Shown here: in pieces, positions 1-14,161 of the stretch
Numbering within the stretch: position 1 is the stretch's first letter
How the letters are laid out: each line of letters starts with the position of its first letter
Origin: Hymenopellis radicata
Taxonomy: Eukaryota > Basidiomycota > Agaricomycetes > Agaricales > Physalacriaceae
DNA: 64,000 nt
Assembly (NCBI GenBank): GCA_015501595.1
Contig: JADNRX010000026.1
Coordinates: 186,001 to 250,000 of the forward strand
Direction of reading: 5' to 3'
The notes under the pieces: generated by a model
Seen by the model: the letters and a program-made list of their open reading frames with translations, nothing else
What the model was told of the DNA's origin: nothing
Databases searched by the model: none
Made by a program: the position numbers and the translations under genes

Positions 1-2322
1 ACCCACGTCGTCGTATCTAAAGGGAGCGCCCAAGCGGAAGGTTCTGCATCCAATTGCGCCACCGATGACCTGATAAATCCCGACGCGCCGTTATTCACAG
101 AAGACGAAGACGAGGATTTACCGAAGAAAGACGAGAAATTTGTGGATGAAACTCCAGCACCCGAGCAATCCCCGAGTGCAGACGGGCCTATGGACATTCT
201 TTTGGACGCGGCAGTGCCTGAGATTGTCAATACGGCTACGAGTGTGCCCCCATCGGAATCGTCAGTTCCTCCGAGTCTTCCTAAACCGCTGTCAGACTCC
301 AAGAAAGCTCTCAAAGCCGGTGCATCCAAGAACAAACAAATGACTTCCGGGATTCCTCGCGTCACGCGGGGTTCTTTGAAAAAGAAAGAACAACAAGCAG
401 AGAAGGCTGGTCAAGGTAATTAAAGCCATCTCTTCTGCGTTAGTGTAATTTCTCATTTCTTATTCGATAGCACCTAGAAGCACACTGGCCCGGAAGAAAG
501 CTCTCATTTCGGTTGCGCAGGCTTCCCCGAAGAAGGCTGATTTGCGAAAAGAGTTGTCGCCGCTTTCAGATTCAGAAGAATCTGGCGATGCCCCAGTCGC
601 ATCGACTTCGACTCTTCGAGTACCCCAGACTCCCGCAAAGCTTCCTTCTTTCGCGAAACCCACCCAATCGAGTTTAGCGAAAACACCTGCAGCACCGAGA
701 TCGCCCGTCAAGCCTTCTTTCGGATCTCCTACCAAGTTGGCCAGATCTACCACACTTGCTACACGGCCTGCGAGTATGTGTCCTTCTCTTTTTGGTCTTC
801 GATAAGGTTATTGACGACGTCGTGTGCAGAAACTTATGCATCCCAAACGGAGGCTAATTCACTGCTTAACGAATACTACAGGAAAGCTGGCGAGCTCAAC
901 AGCTCAATGATGTCTCATACACCCGTTGTCCTGCGTCCTCCTGGAGTTCCCCGCTCGGCACCCGCGTTGCAGCGTTCCGTCACACACGAGTCAGTCCTTT
1001 GCAACAAGGCGGGACCTAGCTCCGCGCGCTCGAGTGGTGCTTCTTCAACGTCGCAAGCTGGCCAGCAGCGCAGCCTTGCTGACTTCATTGATGTTAAATC
1101 CAATGATGCGAACCCTGTGGGGAAGCGTATGATGACCGGCCGTGGCAAGCCCATATTTCCGAACAAGGCAACATACAAGGCGAGTCAGAAGACGCCTCTG
1201 GCCGCTGTACCTGGTAGTCCCGTTAAAGGTACCAGTGTTGTTGACCTCAGCGAGGACGCGTCATTTGAGAGCGACAATAGGGCGAGGCTGCTGTTACTAA
1301 GGGCAGGACGAAGGATGACGAACTGAAAGCGATATTGGATAACACCCTTAACAGGAAAGAAGCTTCGCCAGAAGTGGAGGAGCCGATGGTGAGGGTGTCT
1401 ACGGCTGAAGCCTTCGATAATCTGCGACAAGCGATGGGTCCGCCAGCTACACCTCCGCGGAGAGGATTGCGCAGCGCGAGCAGCACTATACCGTCCTCTG
1501 CGCCAGTGCCGAATTTGGAACCATATACTCGCCCACATAGCGCTCTGGCAACGTCGCGGCCCGCGGCTGGTGATGCTGAGAGTTCCCCAGCGATGATGAA
1601 GATGTGGATGATGGGGATCTGATCGATGACAAGAACTACCATGGCGGGAGCAAGAAGCAGAGGGTGGATTGACTGTTCTGTCTCACGTGAGGGCGTTTGT
1701 CGATGTGCGGGATGCACATACGTCGCGGGATTCTGGAGAAGCATTTGTGGAATTCTTGGAACAGCTTGGTGCAAAGGTTCGTTGATCACTCATTCTTTCA
1801 TTGCATTGATGTTGAGCCATCACTAGGTTTTCAAGAAGTTCACCAAGACTTGCACGCACATCGTTTTCAAGAATGGCTCCTTTAACACCGTATCCAAGTG
1901 GAAGTGAGTCGACGGCGGTCTACTAGGGTTTCTCCACGAATGCTTACATTTGCATAGAGCCGCTGACCCGAAGCCACTTGTGGTGCGCCTCTCTTGGGTT
2001 ACGGAATGTGTCAACAAGAAGACACACATAGCTGAGGACGAACACCTCCTCGACATATCTGACTTATTCCCTAGTGGCGTCGATCCCAAGGTACGTCGAC
2101 CTAATTTTGTTTCTTACTCTTCATTGACGTCCATTAAGATCAGGGTGCGATCTTCCCGTTTGGGCCATCCTAGCTCTGACGGAGCTGACGAGTCGTTTGA
2201 GATTTGTAAGTCCATCTGCATCATCATGTCGGGCGCCACCTAACGCCCGTGCAGCCTTTGATTCGTCGTCGCAGCCCCTCGAGATGGCTCGTCGTCGTGA
2301 GAGCCGAGAGGGCCACAGATAG
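1..2322 (+). CDS. BRCT-domain protein, microcephalin-like (5' partial)
   Basis: The gene is open from base 1, so its start lies outside the window. The N-terminal part is Ser/Pro/Lys-rich and probably disordered (KELSPLSDSEESGD, repeated SPVK/SPTK). A C-terminal BRCT domain spans about 1675-2090: a conserved FTKTCTHIVFKNG block, then LSWVTECV with the invariant BRCT tryptophan. The tail is PLEMARRRESREGHR, stop at 2320-2322. Clear introns lie at about 417-470, 776-829, 1780-1827, 1903-1957, 2092-2140 and 2206-2253. BRCT domains of this type bind phosphopeptides in DNA-damage and chromosome-condensation proteins; the nearest match I know is the first BRCT of microcephalin. The reading frame steps by one base near 1285, 1590 and 1660, always in the same direction. 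These are unannotated introns, decay, or missing bases. BRCT assignment is firm; orthology is not. Confidence 0.75.
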
Positions 2323-2738
2323 TCCGGGGTCATACTATTTTTATGTTACTTTCCTTTAGCTTGCCGATTTCTGCTGTTAAGATTGTTGTTTCTTTATTAT
2401 CGTCCACGACATACGTTACTGTTTCCTGTATGATTATGCCAATGTGAAATATCACAATGTGTTCACGAACCTCGGACTCTCGGGTTGGTAAGTAGTGGTA
2501 GGACCGACTTGTCTTCATACAGCTCTCTCAGTCGGGTTTCGAGACTAACTCTCGGGCCACCCGATGTACTCGTCTACGTATATAAAGGTTTTATAAATCC
2601 TCATATCATATTGTGGGCGTGGTACGGACGTCGGGCATCGGAGCTGACACTACCCGATACCCATTCGTTTCAATTAAGTAATTCGTTTCCACATGTCTGC
2701 GCCACTACTTGTGCCCAATCTTATCGGCTACAATAATG
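2323..2738. other. Intergenic region
   Basis: This is the spacer between the BRCT gene and the SNG1-like pseudogene. No open frame in it resembles a protein. A TATATAAAGG-like box at about 2579-2588 has no start codon at a usual distance. Confidence 0.5.
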
Positions 2739-2746
2739 TATATAAA
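2739..2746 (+). promoter_or_regulatory. TATA box of the SNG1-like gene
   Basis: TATATAAA lies 63 bases before the ATG at 2809, followed by a pyrimidine-rich stretch (CTCTCCCCC) typical of fungal transcription starts. The promoter therefore still looks intact although the gene downstream is broken. Confidence 0.5.
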
Positions 2747-2808
2747 GGAGGGGGCATCCTTTCGATATTCGCAATCCAGCTCTCCCCCGAAATCCGCCTG
2801 TAAATACT

Positions 2809-3479
2809 ATGAGCGCCATGGCATCCACTCGCACTCTCTCGGAGCTGGCCGTGGAGAAGTCTCAGCCGCCCCTCTACTCTTCGCAGTTTACGGACGCGTC
2901 GAATGCACAAGAACGCGCTGCGTTCTTCAAAATTTCATCGTCGCCCTTTTGGCGATCTTCAGCATCTACTAGGGCGCGCTCTATAAGGTGCCGGACCACC
3001 AATTCGATGGGTGAATTGTGAATTTCGACGACGGGCCGGTCGGGGAAGCAGTCACTCGAGGTGTACTGGCGTCCTCTCTGACTAGCTATAGCAAGATAAA
3101 TTGGCAACTGCAGACTCCTGCTACTATGGGTTATCTGTGAGTATTTTTGGCGCCCTCCCCATCAGTACTTGGTTCTAACAGACAACCATAGGCAACGTCG
3201 CAGTGTGCTTCGAGCCCATTGAGGTACTCCCTCACAACTACCGCTACGGGTACGCCATGCCGTTCTACAACGTCGCTGGCGCCGTACGCACCATCCTCTT
3301 CGGTACCAAGAACGAACGTGAGTGCCCTCGGCAAGTTTCTTCTCCTATTGTCCTAATGGTTTATCACAGTTGGTCTTCACTTCGGAATTCTTATCGCATG
3401 GTCCGCCGTGTCCATAATATCCCTCCCAACCTTTCAGTGGTACAGGAGGAGGATCTTACGCAAGTCGAATGAAGATTAG
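2809..3479 (+). pseudogene. SNG1/DUF3533-family membrane protein, internally deleted pseudogene
   Basis: Both ends of a nitrosoguanidine-resistance (SNG1/DUF3533) protein are recognisable. The N-terminus includes ERAAFFK, the first membrane segment FIVALLAIFSIY, then GALYKVPDHQFDG and IVNFDDGPVGEAV. The C-terminus has YRYGYAMPFYNV, RTILFGTKNE, a final hydrophobic helix (FGILIAWSAVSIISLP) and a basic tail. Family members are multi-spanning membrane proteins of several hundred residues; here the central part is missing. Two tryptophan codons expected by the family (IY-W-GAL and DG-W-IV) read TAG and TGA. One A is missing between AAFFK and NFIVALL. The C-terminal exon splices cleanly (intron about 3319-3367). 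Identification rests on remembered family motifs. Confidence 0.65.
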
Positions 3480-4001
3480 AGCATTCTTGTATTAGCATCG
3501 CTGGGACTCCTCAGGATCTGTATTTCTATCAAGTACCATACGATTCGTATACCCTACTTACCATATTACCAGCATTACTAGACTTCCTTACAGCCTTGTC
3601 ATACAAACCAAAGGAATAGAATAGGCATTGTACACCAAATCTAAAAAAGTGAAAGAGAACAACATGATGATTGTAAGGATCGTGACTATCATAAGTAACT
3701 GTACATGAATTGTGCTCGGCCAGTGTGAGTAAACGAACATTGACAACTCGAGATACAAAAATAGAAAGCGACGAGATGGAAAACAACTTGAAGGAGATCA
3801 AGTAGAATACAGTGAAAGAGATAATGCGATGTAAACAAGGAAAACAATGCGATGTAAATAGGGAGAACAGTGCGATGGAAAACAACGAGAACAATCAAGA
3901 CAAACTGCTGCGAATATATATACATATACAGTAATCCCATGAACCTATAGTTTGTCCGGGGTGGCGATTTAAGAATAACAAGGAAAGGGAAATGAACCAC
4001 T
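3480..4001. repeat. Short imperfect tandem repeat in an AT-rich spacer
   Basis: The spacer between the pseudogene and the convergent halogenase gene contains about three imperfect copies of a unit near 25 bp at about 3817-3893, each with TGCGATGTAAA or TGCGATGGAAA followed by a GA/CA-rich stretch. No coding potential is convincing. Confidence 0.45.
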
Positions 4002-6198
<2,197 letters not shown>

Positions 6199-6932
6199 AG
6201 GTAGTAAGTATTGAGGGGTAGAAGGGGCGATGATGGACTCCCTAATCTTGAGCGACGTTTTATGTCAAATGCTAACAGCCGGAGCGCTGGAGCTCTTACA
6301 TACAGAGGATGGAGTCGGAGAAGAAAAGCAAGGCTTGTTTGGGCTTCTTGATTTCCTAAAATGGTCGCCATGTCTCACTTGGGCACTGTGGCGAGCATAC
6401 GATCCGGTTTGGCGATATCTCCGTTGGGATAATTTCAGTAAAAGCCCGTCTCGATTGAGGCCCCCGTCGGTTCTGGACTGCACAAACTGCAGAGAATAAT
6501 ATTCGCGCCGTTTCATTCCCTGCGCGGAATTGCGCGCTGCTTCCCTCAGAAATAAGAAAGAACTCTTCTCTCGATATCGGTCCAGCTCTTTTCCAAGGAA
6601 GATCCATGGAACAAGACCCGATCTTGCAAGGAGCAGGTTCCGAGGATACTTTCCGGTACGGAGAAAGCCTCTATTAGAAAGAGCTTTTTCAGACTCGGTT
6701 GCACACTGATCATTCGGTCGGTGCAAAGGCAAAACGCGTTTCCGTTGAATGGACTTAGAGAGTTCACGGTCAGCATGGTCAGCTTTCGGAGCAAAGTTCG
6801 GACCGCGTACATTTCCAGCACACTTCTGCCATAGCTTCGTGTAAGACGGTCATCCGTTTCGCTCGAAGATCATCTATCCGGCCGCCTGGCAGTGGAAGGG
6901 GAAACAGAAGAAAAAAGTGTGACACGATACTC
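6199..6932. promoter_or_regulatory. Divergent intergenic/promoter region
   Basis: This is 734 bp between the start of the halogenase (minus) and the next gene (plus). It has no recognisable coding sequence; a 155-codon minus-strand frame in it has no protein-like composition. It presumably holds both promoters. No clear TATA box was seen. Confidence 0.4.
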
Positions 6933-7975
6933 GTGACCGTGACCGATCGCGCCACTTGGCCTCCGACATCCATCACCACCGGTAACATTAAGCGCATGGG
7001 GCTCAATGCGCTAGAGGACCTTGTTTCAAATTATGACTACGCGCCGAGGGACCTCGAAAAATCGCATAAAGCCCTCATAGACGTCTCCTGTCCGTTCTTT
7101 TCTGGTGCCTTGAAGGGAAGGAGTTCCGTGCTGATCGAACTAACAGCTTTTATCGAACAAGAAGTCATAGGGAAGACACCGGAGGAAACTCTACCCTCTC
7201 TGAATATCCTCATATTTGCTATTAGGGCAGCCATTTCACCGTCTCTGATCCTCAATGGAGACGCCGTTTCTCATCTTCTGGATCTTCTTGCCAGCGTTGA
7301 GGAATATCGTCTCGCGCTAACACATACCGCTGATGAAGCGATCGGTTTTGACACGTTCTATACAAAGCGTGGAGATTCCGGCGATCCAGCACTGCCCCAA
7401 GAAGAACGAACGCGTCTTGAGAAGCAAATCAAGGATTCTTCAGTCCAGCGCGAGGTCTATGTTACGATCGTTGGGAGCTTGTGCCGAGCGGTAAGATGCA
7501 GCGCCTCAACCTCTTCCGGATTCTCTAACAACCTCCAGCATATCTCGCACTTGTTGACATCTGACCCATTCGATGCGATTGAATTTGTTGCCTATATGAA
7601 TCACTACTTTCCTTGGATATCATCCCGTCAAGAGAATTCTGCGCCACTGCACCTTCGGCAAAATGCTCTCTCTGCTACCGAGATACAAAGCATCAAGGAA
7701 ACAGCAAATGACTGCCGGGATGATTACCGTAAAGTCCTTAACTGGGCCAAGAAGACGAAACAAAAAGAGTAATGTCTTTCCTCGGTCCTCTTCCATTTCT
7801 TGCCTGACCGATTTTTAGTCAGTCGCTACAAGACGCCTTCTGTGGTGTTCGCGAGACCGATCTCATCGAGACCACGGACTTCTACGCGGACCTCAGCGGC
7901 CTGATTCTCGACTACCTCAAGACCATTTCCAAACTGAATAAAGATATTCACGACATCTTTCCTGCATCCACGTAA
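6933..7975 (+). CDS. Hypothetical helical protein
   Basis: Not recognised. The predicted product is about 315 residues, mostly helical and leucine-rich, without signal peptide or obvious membrane segment. Exon 1 contains an in-frame 48-nt intron at about 7492-7539 (GTAAGA...TCTAAC...CAG): it has no stop codon but does have a perfect branch site, so a simple reading frame wrongly includes 16 residues. A second intron is 7769-7818 and the last exon ends DIHDIFPAST, stop 7973-7975. The start at 6933 is the longest choice; the ATG at about 6996 (MGLNALEDL) is an alternative. It converges on the PDAT gene with 70 bp between stops. Confidence 0.6.
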
Positions 7976-8045
7976 ATAAGTACAGTTTAGGGTAAGTATG
8001 CTACATCAGTAAAATAGTGTGCAAGAGCCAGCATTAACACAACGT

Positions 8046-10965
8046 TCACAGATCCCACCGAATCTTTGACGCGTACTCGCGTATGTTGGAGACATAGTTC
8101 TCCTCAACCTCGTGGCCTACACCCGTAGCAACCTTTAGGATGATCTCGTTCAGACCTGTCGAACCGAGGATGTCGACGTGGTCGCTAGTATTCGCTCCGC
8201 CGCGTGGTATAGAAGGCACAGGAAGATGAGGAAGCTAGGTTTGGAGTTAGCCTAAACTAGCAGCGATTTACGCTCGGGGCTCACCTCGACCGTCGTAATG
8301 TTGATTCCAGCAGGATTCCATCTTGGTCTCTTCCAACCTTCGACGCACATGGCACCCAGACTTAACAGACTCACTGTTCCGTCACCTTCCCCCATTTTCA
8401 CGCCGTTCCGAATCTAGAGGCCACGTTGAAATGCTACTTAGCTTGTACTTTTAGAGTTACATACCTTCGGTGTAACAGTGTCGTTGGTGTATTCGGCATC
8501 AATCCAGCTCTTTCTAATTAAAGGAAACTCTAGAGGCGTTCCAAGGGTGACGCATTCGGTATCTTCTGAGTCTGCACACGTCGGGTTTGGACCATCGGCG
8601 GGGCTATCCTCATGTTCAAATTCTCCTCTTGCATACCTAACGTGTCATTTGGACATGGCTCTCGACAAGAGTATGAGAAAACGAACCAGTATGAGCGCTA
8701 CATGAATCTCAGTATGATAAATACTTGGCAAGAGAAAATACGCACCTCGGTCTCTTTACCATGCCCGTAAACGCAATACATCTTCATAGAAGGCGCATTC
8801 GGTAATCTAAAGCTTGTCAGAGAATTCATGAGTCTCGTGGTAAGTCACATTACGCACCGAACTTCAAGGGATTTGTCCACTTTGTGGGATCAGCATCATT
8901 TCTCTTCAATGCCTCTTCGTCGCGTTCGATACCGAAAGAGTAGTTGGTTGCCATCATTTTCTTCAGAGCGTCATTCAGTCACTATTTGAGGCTATCTTTA
9001 CTGAAAGCGTACCTGGAATGTTGACGGCGTATGCTGCAAAATCCATGTCCCGGCTTGTGCCGAGGTCATGTTGCTGAGATCCTCACCCAGGCTTGCGGCT
9101 TCAAGTGCTTGTTTATCTCTAAACGAAATAAGTTCTCCGTGAGTATGGGTGGAGTCCGGTTGGTCATCTGCAGCAAAAGTTTCGTTCCCCCATATATCGT
9201 CTCCTCCCTAAAATTTACATTCAGTCGCTGCTGTAGTATGCTTCACGATATGGTGCGCAGGAGTTTACCTTGATCCACATACTCGCACTTCCCGCCCAGC
9301 TCATGAATAATTTACGTCTCTCGCGCCGAGAGAAGAACCGCTCCAAGACTGTAACAACGTTAATACCCCCAAGCAGATGATCCGCGCAAACGTCTAACCA
9401 TATGCGCCTGCTGGGTTCATCTGAACTGTATCTTTCATTTCTCCAGAAAAGAAGGCTGCCATAGCCTTGGCCTTTCCACATATTTAAGATATGTACCGCG
9501 GAGAACACGAGTCCGATGAATACGCACCACGCCCTGTGAGAAGCGTAAGTATCAGTAGTTACCTCGAATTGACAACACGCACGAGATGGGTGCCCGCAAC
9601 AGAGATGTAAGCTTCTATGTGATCCTAAATTCAAAGAATCAGAATTTAGACGCGTCTAGGGACTCGAAATGATTTACTTCAACCCATGTGGGCCCGCCAC
9701 CGCCGTGTTCAGGAGATTCAACCCATTTGAAACTAGGAGGCGTAAGTAAGGCGGCCGCTAACATTGAAGATACTCACAAATACTGGGCAACATGAGACAA
9801 GACAGCGTTAGTTATCTGTTCTGAAACTTACCAATATGACTGTGGATCCCATTGAATGAGCCGCAATGACGGTCTTCTTCTTCTGGCGACGCCTGCATCA
9901 TATTAGAACATAGTCCACGAAGTCAAACGAAGCATACTTGAGACCTTCGATGGTACTCTTTAATCGAGAGAAGTATCCATCGCGTTCTTCTAGGTTGTAA
10001 TAAGATAATCGCCAATCGTAAGGCGCCAGATGCAAGTTGTTAGTATCGTAGTTGACGACAGCAAGATTCTCCACAATTTTGGACCTGCGGTAAATTAGCG
10101 CATGTAAAGCGTGTAAGCAAGTAGGATTCACCATATCCAGTATCCTTGAATGAAACTACTCGCTGCATCTATTCCCTCGGCCGCTCTGACCTTCCCATCT
10201 GGCGGGTCCAGACCAGTAACTGGATCCAACATCATGGCAGAGATCCATTTCTCTTTGTTGAAAGTGACTTGGGACAGCATATTGAAGCCACCCCATAGTT
10301 TCTCCGAAAGAAGGGTCGATAGTCGGGACTCGTTGACCATGATTCTAAACCCTGGTTCAAACGTGAGGTGAATGAAGAGCGAGGAGCGTGAAGAGCGTCA
10401 CGTACTGTCGATATCACACCTGGAATAAGAACGACGGGATGCTGAGCAGTGAGACCTCGTGCTGCTATCTGGTCGCCCACTAGGAATTCCCGCCCGTCTC
10501 GATTGAATTTCCACAACTCCGGAATGTTGCTCCGTAGTCTCGTGAATTCTTGCTCTACACGGGAAAAGTCAAAGTCCGGTAGTGCAGGAAGCGCAATGTC
10601 GTATTGATCCATGAACAACAACAGCTGGGCGTGCATGTCTTCTATGTCGCTCCGTTCTATCACGCTGAATCCGAGCAAGACACCAACTGGGTAGGTTCAG
10701 ACCGGGCATCAGGCCATAAGCGGTTCGCTTACACAGTATTCCAAGAGAGAAAAGGAATCTTCTCGTCGCGAATATTGAGCGTTTCTAACAGGCCCGTTAT
10801 ATGGTGCAGAACGCGCAGACTGACGCGACTCACCTCCTTCAAGTCTTTCACTTCATCTTTGAGATGGTCATTCTGTCTCTTGAGATGATTTTCAGATACT
10901 GGCGGCGAGAGCGATGTATCTGAGCCAGAGTCGTCGTTTGCTTTCGTGCGTTTTCTCAGCGGCAT
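8046..10965 (-). CDS. LRO1: Phospholipid:diacylglycerol acyltransferase (LRO1/PDAT)
   Basis: PDAT moves an acyl chain from a phospholipid to diacylglycerol, making triacylglycerol at the ER membrane. The order matches yeast Lro1: an N-terminal basic region (MPLRKRTK), VVLIPGVISTGLESW (lid/oxyanion region), KLWGGFNML, MLDPVTGLDPPDGKVRAAEG, APYDWRLSYYNLEERDGYF, nucleophile motif AHSMGST (about 9850-9880), the conserved block around SGEMKDTVQMNPAGAY, SWAGSASMWIKGG, and SDHVDILG holding the catalytic histidine. It ends KIRWDL. Introns are numerous and short; a 6-nt microexon at 9528-9533 (Gly-Val) is needed to keep the conserved HLGVAKAM segment. One base is missing near 10310 (FR-EKLWGG), a frameshift that may be an assembly error. 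An N-terminal membrane anchor, usual in the family, was not located with certainty. Confidence 0.88.
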
Positions 10966-11078
10966 GATAGTCGTGTCATGAGCGGGTGAATGAGCCGAGA
11001 GCGACGAAATGGATCGACTTCGATCGAGCTGCGTTAATTTAGTTATGTCATTATGCGTCATTCATCAATGAAACGTAT

Positions 11079-11160
11079 GGCACTTTGCCGGAGTGGTTAA
11101 CGGGATGGCCTGCTAAGCCATTGCACTTTGTGCGCCAGAGTTCGAATCTCTGAGGTGTCG
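11079..11160 (+). tRNA. tRNA-Ser (anticodon GCU)
   Basis: A 7-bp acceptor stem GGCACTT/AGGTGTC with discriminator G, box A-like TGCCGGAGTGGTTAACGGG, anticodon stem ATGGC/GCCAT with loop CTGCTAA (anticodon GCU), a long variable arm (TGCACTTTGTGC) as expected for a serine tRNA, and box B GTTCGAAT in the T arm. There is no intron. Confidence 0.93.
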
Positions 11161-11161
11161 A

Positions 11162-11167
11162 TTTTTT
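11162..11167 (+). terminator. Pol III terminator of tRNA-Ser
   Basis: A run of six T residues begins one base after the mature tRNA end, the normal RNA polymerase III stop. The TSD of element Y1 starts five bases further on. Confidence 0.8.
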
Positions 11168-11409
11168 GTGCCAATCATTTGGTGGTATCCTTGTCTAATA
11201 ATTCAAGCTCGCACTTACCTAGATTTCACTCACTTTCACCAATTTCTCCCCACTTTTCGCGAAGTGGCATCCTTACTTTCCGGAGTGCAGTCTCACAGAC
11301 TCTCACTGGCTTTTGGCGAAGCATTTGATTGCCGGAACAGGACCGGAGATCGGTTCTTCATTGGGAATGCTCGCCGGCGGGGCTTGAAATATCTCTGTCT
11401 GTACTTAAT

Positions 11410-11810
11410 CGAGATTAATCTTTTGATTACTCAAGGCCAATATGAGGTACGCCATTTCGCTTTCCATGCTCACAGCATCCTCACCAACAGTACTCATTAC
11501 AGATCCTTCGGATCTAAAATGCTGTACTTATGGTTCGTTACCCACCGGGTCGCAAAATGAACCAGGTGAGACTCTTCTGCCTTCGGGACGTTATCCTCGC
11601 TTACAGCGAGACTTTGACGTGGTCAGCTCTCAGCGCCACATCTTTCTCTTAGGTCGATCGTTGATTTCCATACCTGGCGGGCAGCTTAGGTATGCAGCCG
11701 AGGATGTCTCGCATCCCTCAGCTCTTACTGTGCCCCGCCAGGTGCGTTCTTGTATTTTTTCTCTTAGGCTCAGTCTCTTACTGTTTCACGCCAGTATTGT
11801 ATTCTCGTCG
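11410..11810 (+). repeat. Ngaro-1 left split direct repeat A1
   Basis: This 401-bp sequence, from CGAGATTAATC to ATTCTCGTCG, recurs directly at 18572-18971 and, truncated, at 19101-19400, and in Y2 at 23401-23801 and 30564-30863. It probably includes the 5' untranslated leader before gag. Confidence 0.8.
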
Positions 11811-11848
11811 ATTGCGAAATAAATTTCCATCTAACGACTCATACGATT

Positions 11849-13185
11849 ATGCCCGGACATGCCGAAGGCAGCAAAAAGCGAAAAGCCGGAGACTGTTCTA
11901 TCCCTGACATCCCTGACTCAGAACTCACGGAGGAGCAGTATTGCGAAGCTGTACGGAAAACCCTCGAAGAGATCGTCAGTCGATACCGTGAGGGACGGGC
12001 GTCCAAAGTTGACGTTCAAACCACGGTCGTTGCCTACATCGGCGGTGTTTCCGAAGCCGGACTGTACGACTTCAGCGGACGTAACGAGCTCAAGCCGTGG
12101 TTCGAGCAACTCGAGAGCGACGCTAGACGTCTCGAGCGAGCCAAGCAACGAGGGAAAGAGTTGGGAAAGTCGCGAAAAGATGACGACGACGTATCCGGAG
12201 GAGAAGAGACCGTCGACGAGGAAGAGGACGGTGATGACCACGAAGAGAGTGTCAAACCCGGAGTTAAACGCAAACGGGCAGAGACACCCAATTCCAATAG
12301 TTCGCTCTCAGAATATGAGAGTGGAGGAGACGACAACCCAAGTCCAAACCTCCTCGCAAACACCACCACGCTCGCGAGTCCAACGATGGCGATGTACCAG
12401 ACGACAATCTCTTCGGATGGGCCGCCGCCGCCGTCGTCCAAGAAGTCGTTCTCTCAGCTGAGCACAAGAAAATCCGCGACGCCGTCGAAAATCACAGACG
12501 CGACGTCAAGTACACCTTGCACAACCTTTTGCGCACAGGACTCGCCCCGTCTTCCCTGAAGCTCTCTGGAAGAAAATCCTCCTTGATCAAGTCGTCGACT
12601 TCGACGAGATCAACGCTTTCTTCTTCTCCACCAAACTCGACCTCGACCCCACTCCAGTCAGTACGGTCGAATCGGCACTTCACAAAGCCTTGGGACGAAA
12701 GCGCGGAGAAGAAGACTGTTAGTTCGTCAGTCGTCTGGTTTAGATGCTTTGATAAGTATGTCAAGGCAGTCGAGACAATCTTCCCTTACCGGACGAACGA
12801 ACTCCGAGCCTGGCGAGAGCACATCGACGACCTCTTCACGTCCAAAGTCGAAGATTCCCATGCCCGAGTCATTGCGTACGACATCGCCGCTCGCAAAGTT
12901 ATCGGGTCGAACCCAGCCATCCTCTTCAATCAGTACAACGCCCCCGAGATCACGAAACTCCAGCGAGCTTTCCTCGACAGAGACGGCGTTCGGTACAATG
13001 ATATTGGAGGCACAGGTGGGAGCGCAAAATCTGCGAGAACAAAATTGGCAAAGAAGCGAGAGCGAGAGATCTGCAACAACTGGAACGAGGGGAAGTGCTT
13101 CCGTAGCGCTTGTTCCAGACGCCATGTCTGCAGCTCCTGCGAAGGACCGCACGTCGTCACCTTGTGTAAACCGAAAAGCAGCTGA
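11849..13185 (+). pseudogene. Ngaro-1 Gag-like ORF, frameshifted
   Basis: Equivalent to the intact 445-residue Gag of copy 2. It is broken by one missing A near 12335, one missing C near 12547 and one extra A near 12700; the later indels partly compensate. The acidic middle (SGGEETVDEEEDGDD) and the C-terminal Cys/His cluster (CNNWNEGKCFR... RRHVCSSCEGPHVVTLC) remain readable. All three changes are in short homopolymers. Confidence 0.7.
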
Positions 13186-14161
13186 GTCCTCGACTAGCTC
13201 TTCCTTCGTGGCAAGCCTGTGGCACGCGGCACGTCATTTCGCAGGTGGAGGAGGGGAAGATGAGGAAATAGAAGACATTGAAGAGAGTCGTGTGGAGGAT
13301 GAAAAAGAGAGTGGCTTCGGATCCTTCCTGCCACGCTACCTGAGGGGTTTCGGATGGAGGAACGCAGCCCCGCAAGGCAGTCGAACGGCGTGGTTCACGG
13401 AAGTAGACGAACCTCTTCTGCACCCACCTGAAAAAGAGTACCATCATGTAGCTATGAAAAACTATCCATGAAAATCCTCACCTTTTCCACGTTTCCACTC
13501 CGATCAATATAGATCGTTTCGCAAGCGCTCTAGCCATACATCCGAATCGAGCGTTCGTCGCCTCCGTCGTTCGAACATTGAAAATCGGGTTATGGCCATG
13601 GGCCGACACGAATCCATCGAGCGATTTTCCAGAAACGTGGGACAATGCGTGGGCCAAGATCCCGTCAACTGAGGAGAGTCAGTTTATTGCGGCGCAATGC
13701 ATAGAAGAAGTAGACAAGGGTCAACACTCACCAGCGTTCGGCCCACACCTACTTCCAGGCATGTACAGCACGCCCAATATTGCTGTTCCCAAACCTCACT
13801 CAGACGATCTCCGCCTCGTCGCGAATCAATCTGCGGGAGAATATTGTCAAAACAACATGGTGGACAAGTCTCAAACGAAGGGCGCACGTTTGGACTCTCT
13901 CCTCGTTTTCATCCCGTTACTTTTGATGTTCTCCAGCTTGCATCCTGGCAAGAGATTACTCCTCTGGAAGGCCGACGTGATGGGCGCGTTTCGAACGATA
14001 CCCGTTCATCCGTTGTGGCAGTTGAAGCAGGTTGTAACGTCCATGGTGGGAGAAAGCAAGACAGACAAGACCGCATGGTTGCGTTACGTGGACTGGCGTG
14101 CCTGTTTCGGAAGTCGCGCTTCTCCGAGAGCATGGGCGTCGGTGATGGGTCTTGTCGTGTG

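Noticed and set aside
3817..3893. Possible CRISPR-like short repeats
   Set aside because: Contiguous, imperfect, without unique spacers of constant length, and in a eukaryotic genome; this is an ordinary minisatellite.
6265..6732. 155-codon minus-strand frame upstream of the halogenase
   Set aside because: Arg/Ser-rich with no family resemblance or splice context; it lies in a divergent promoter region.
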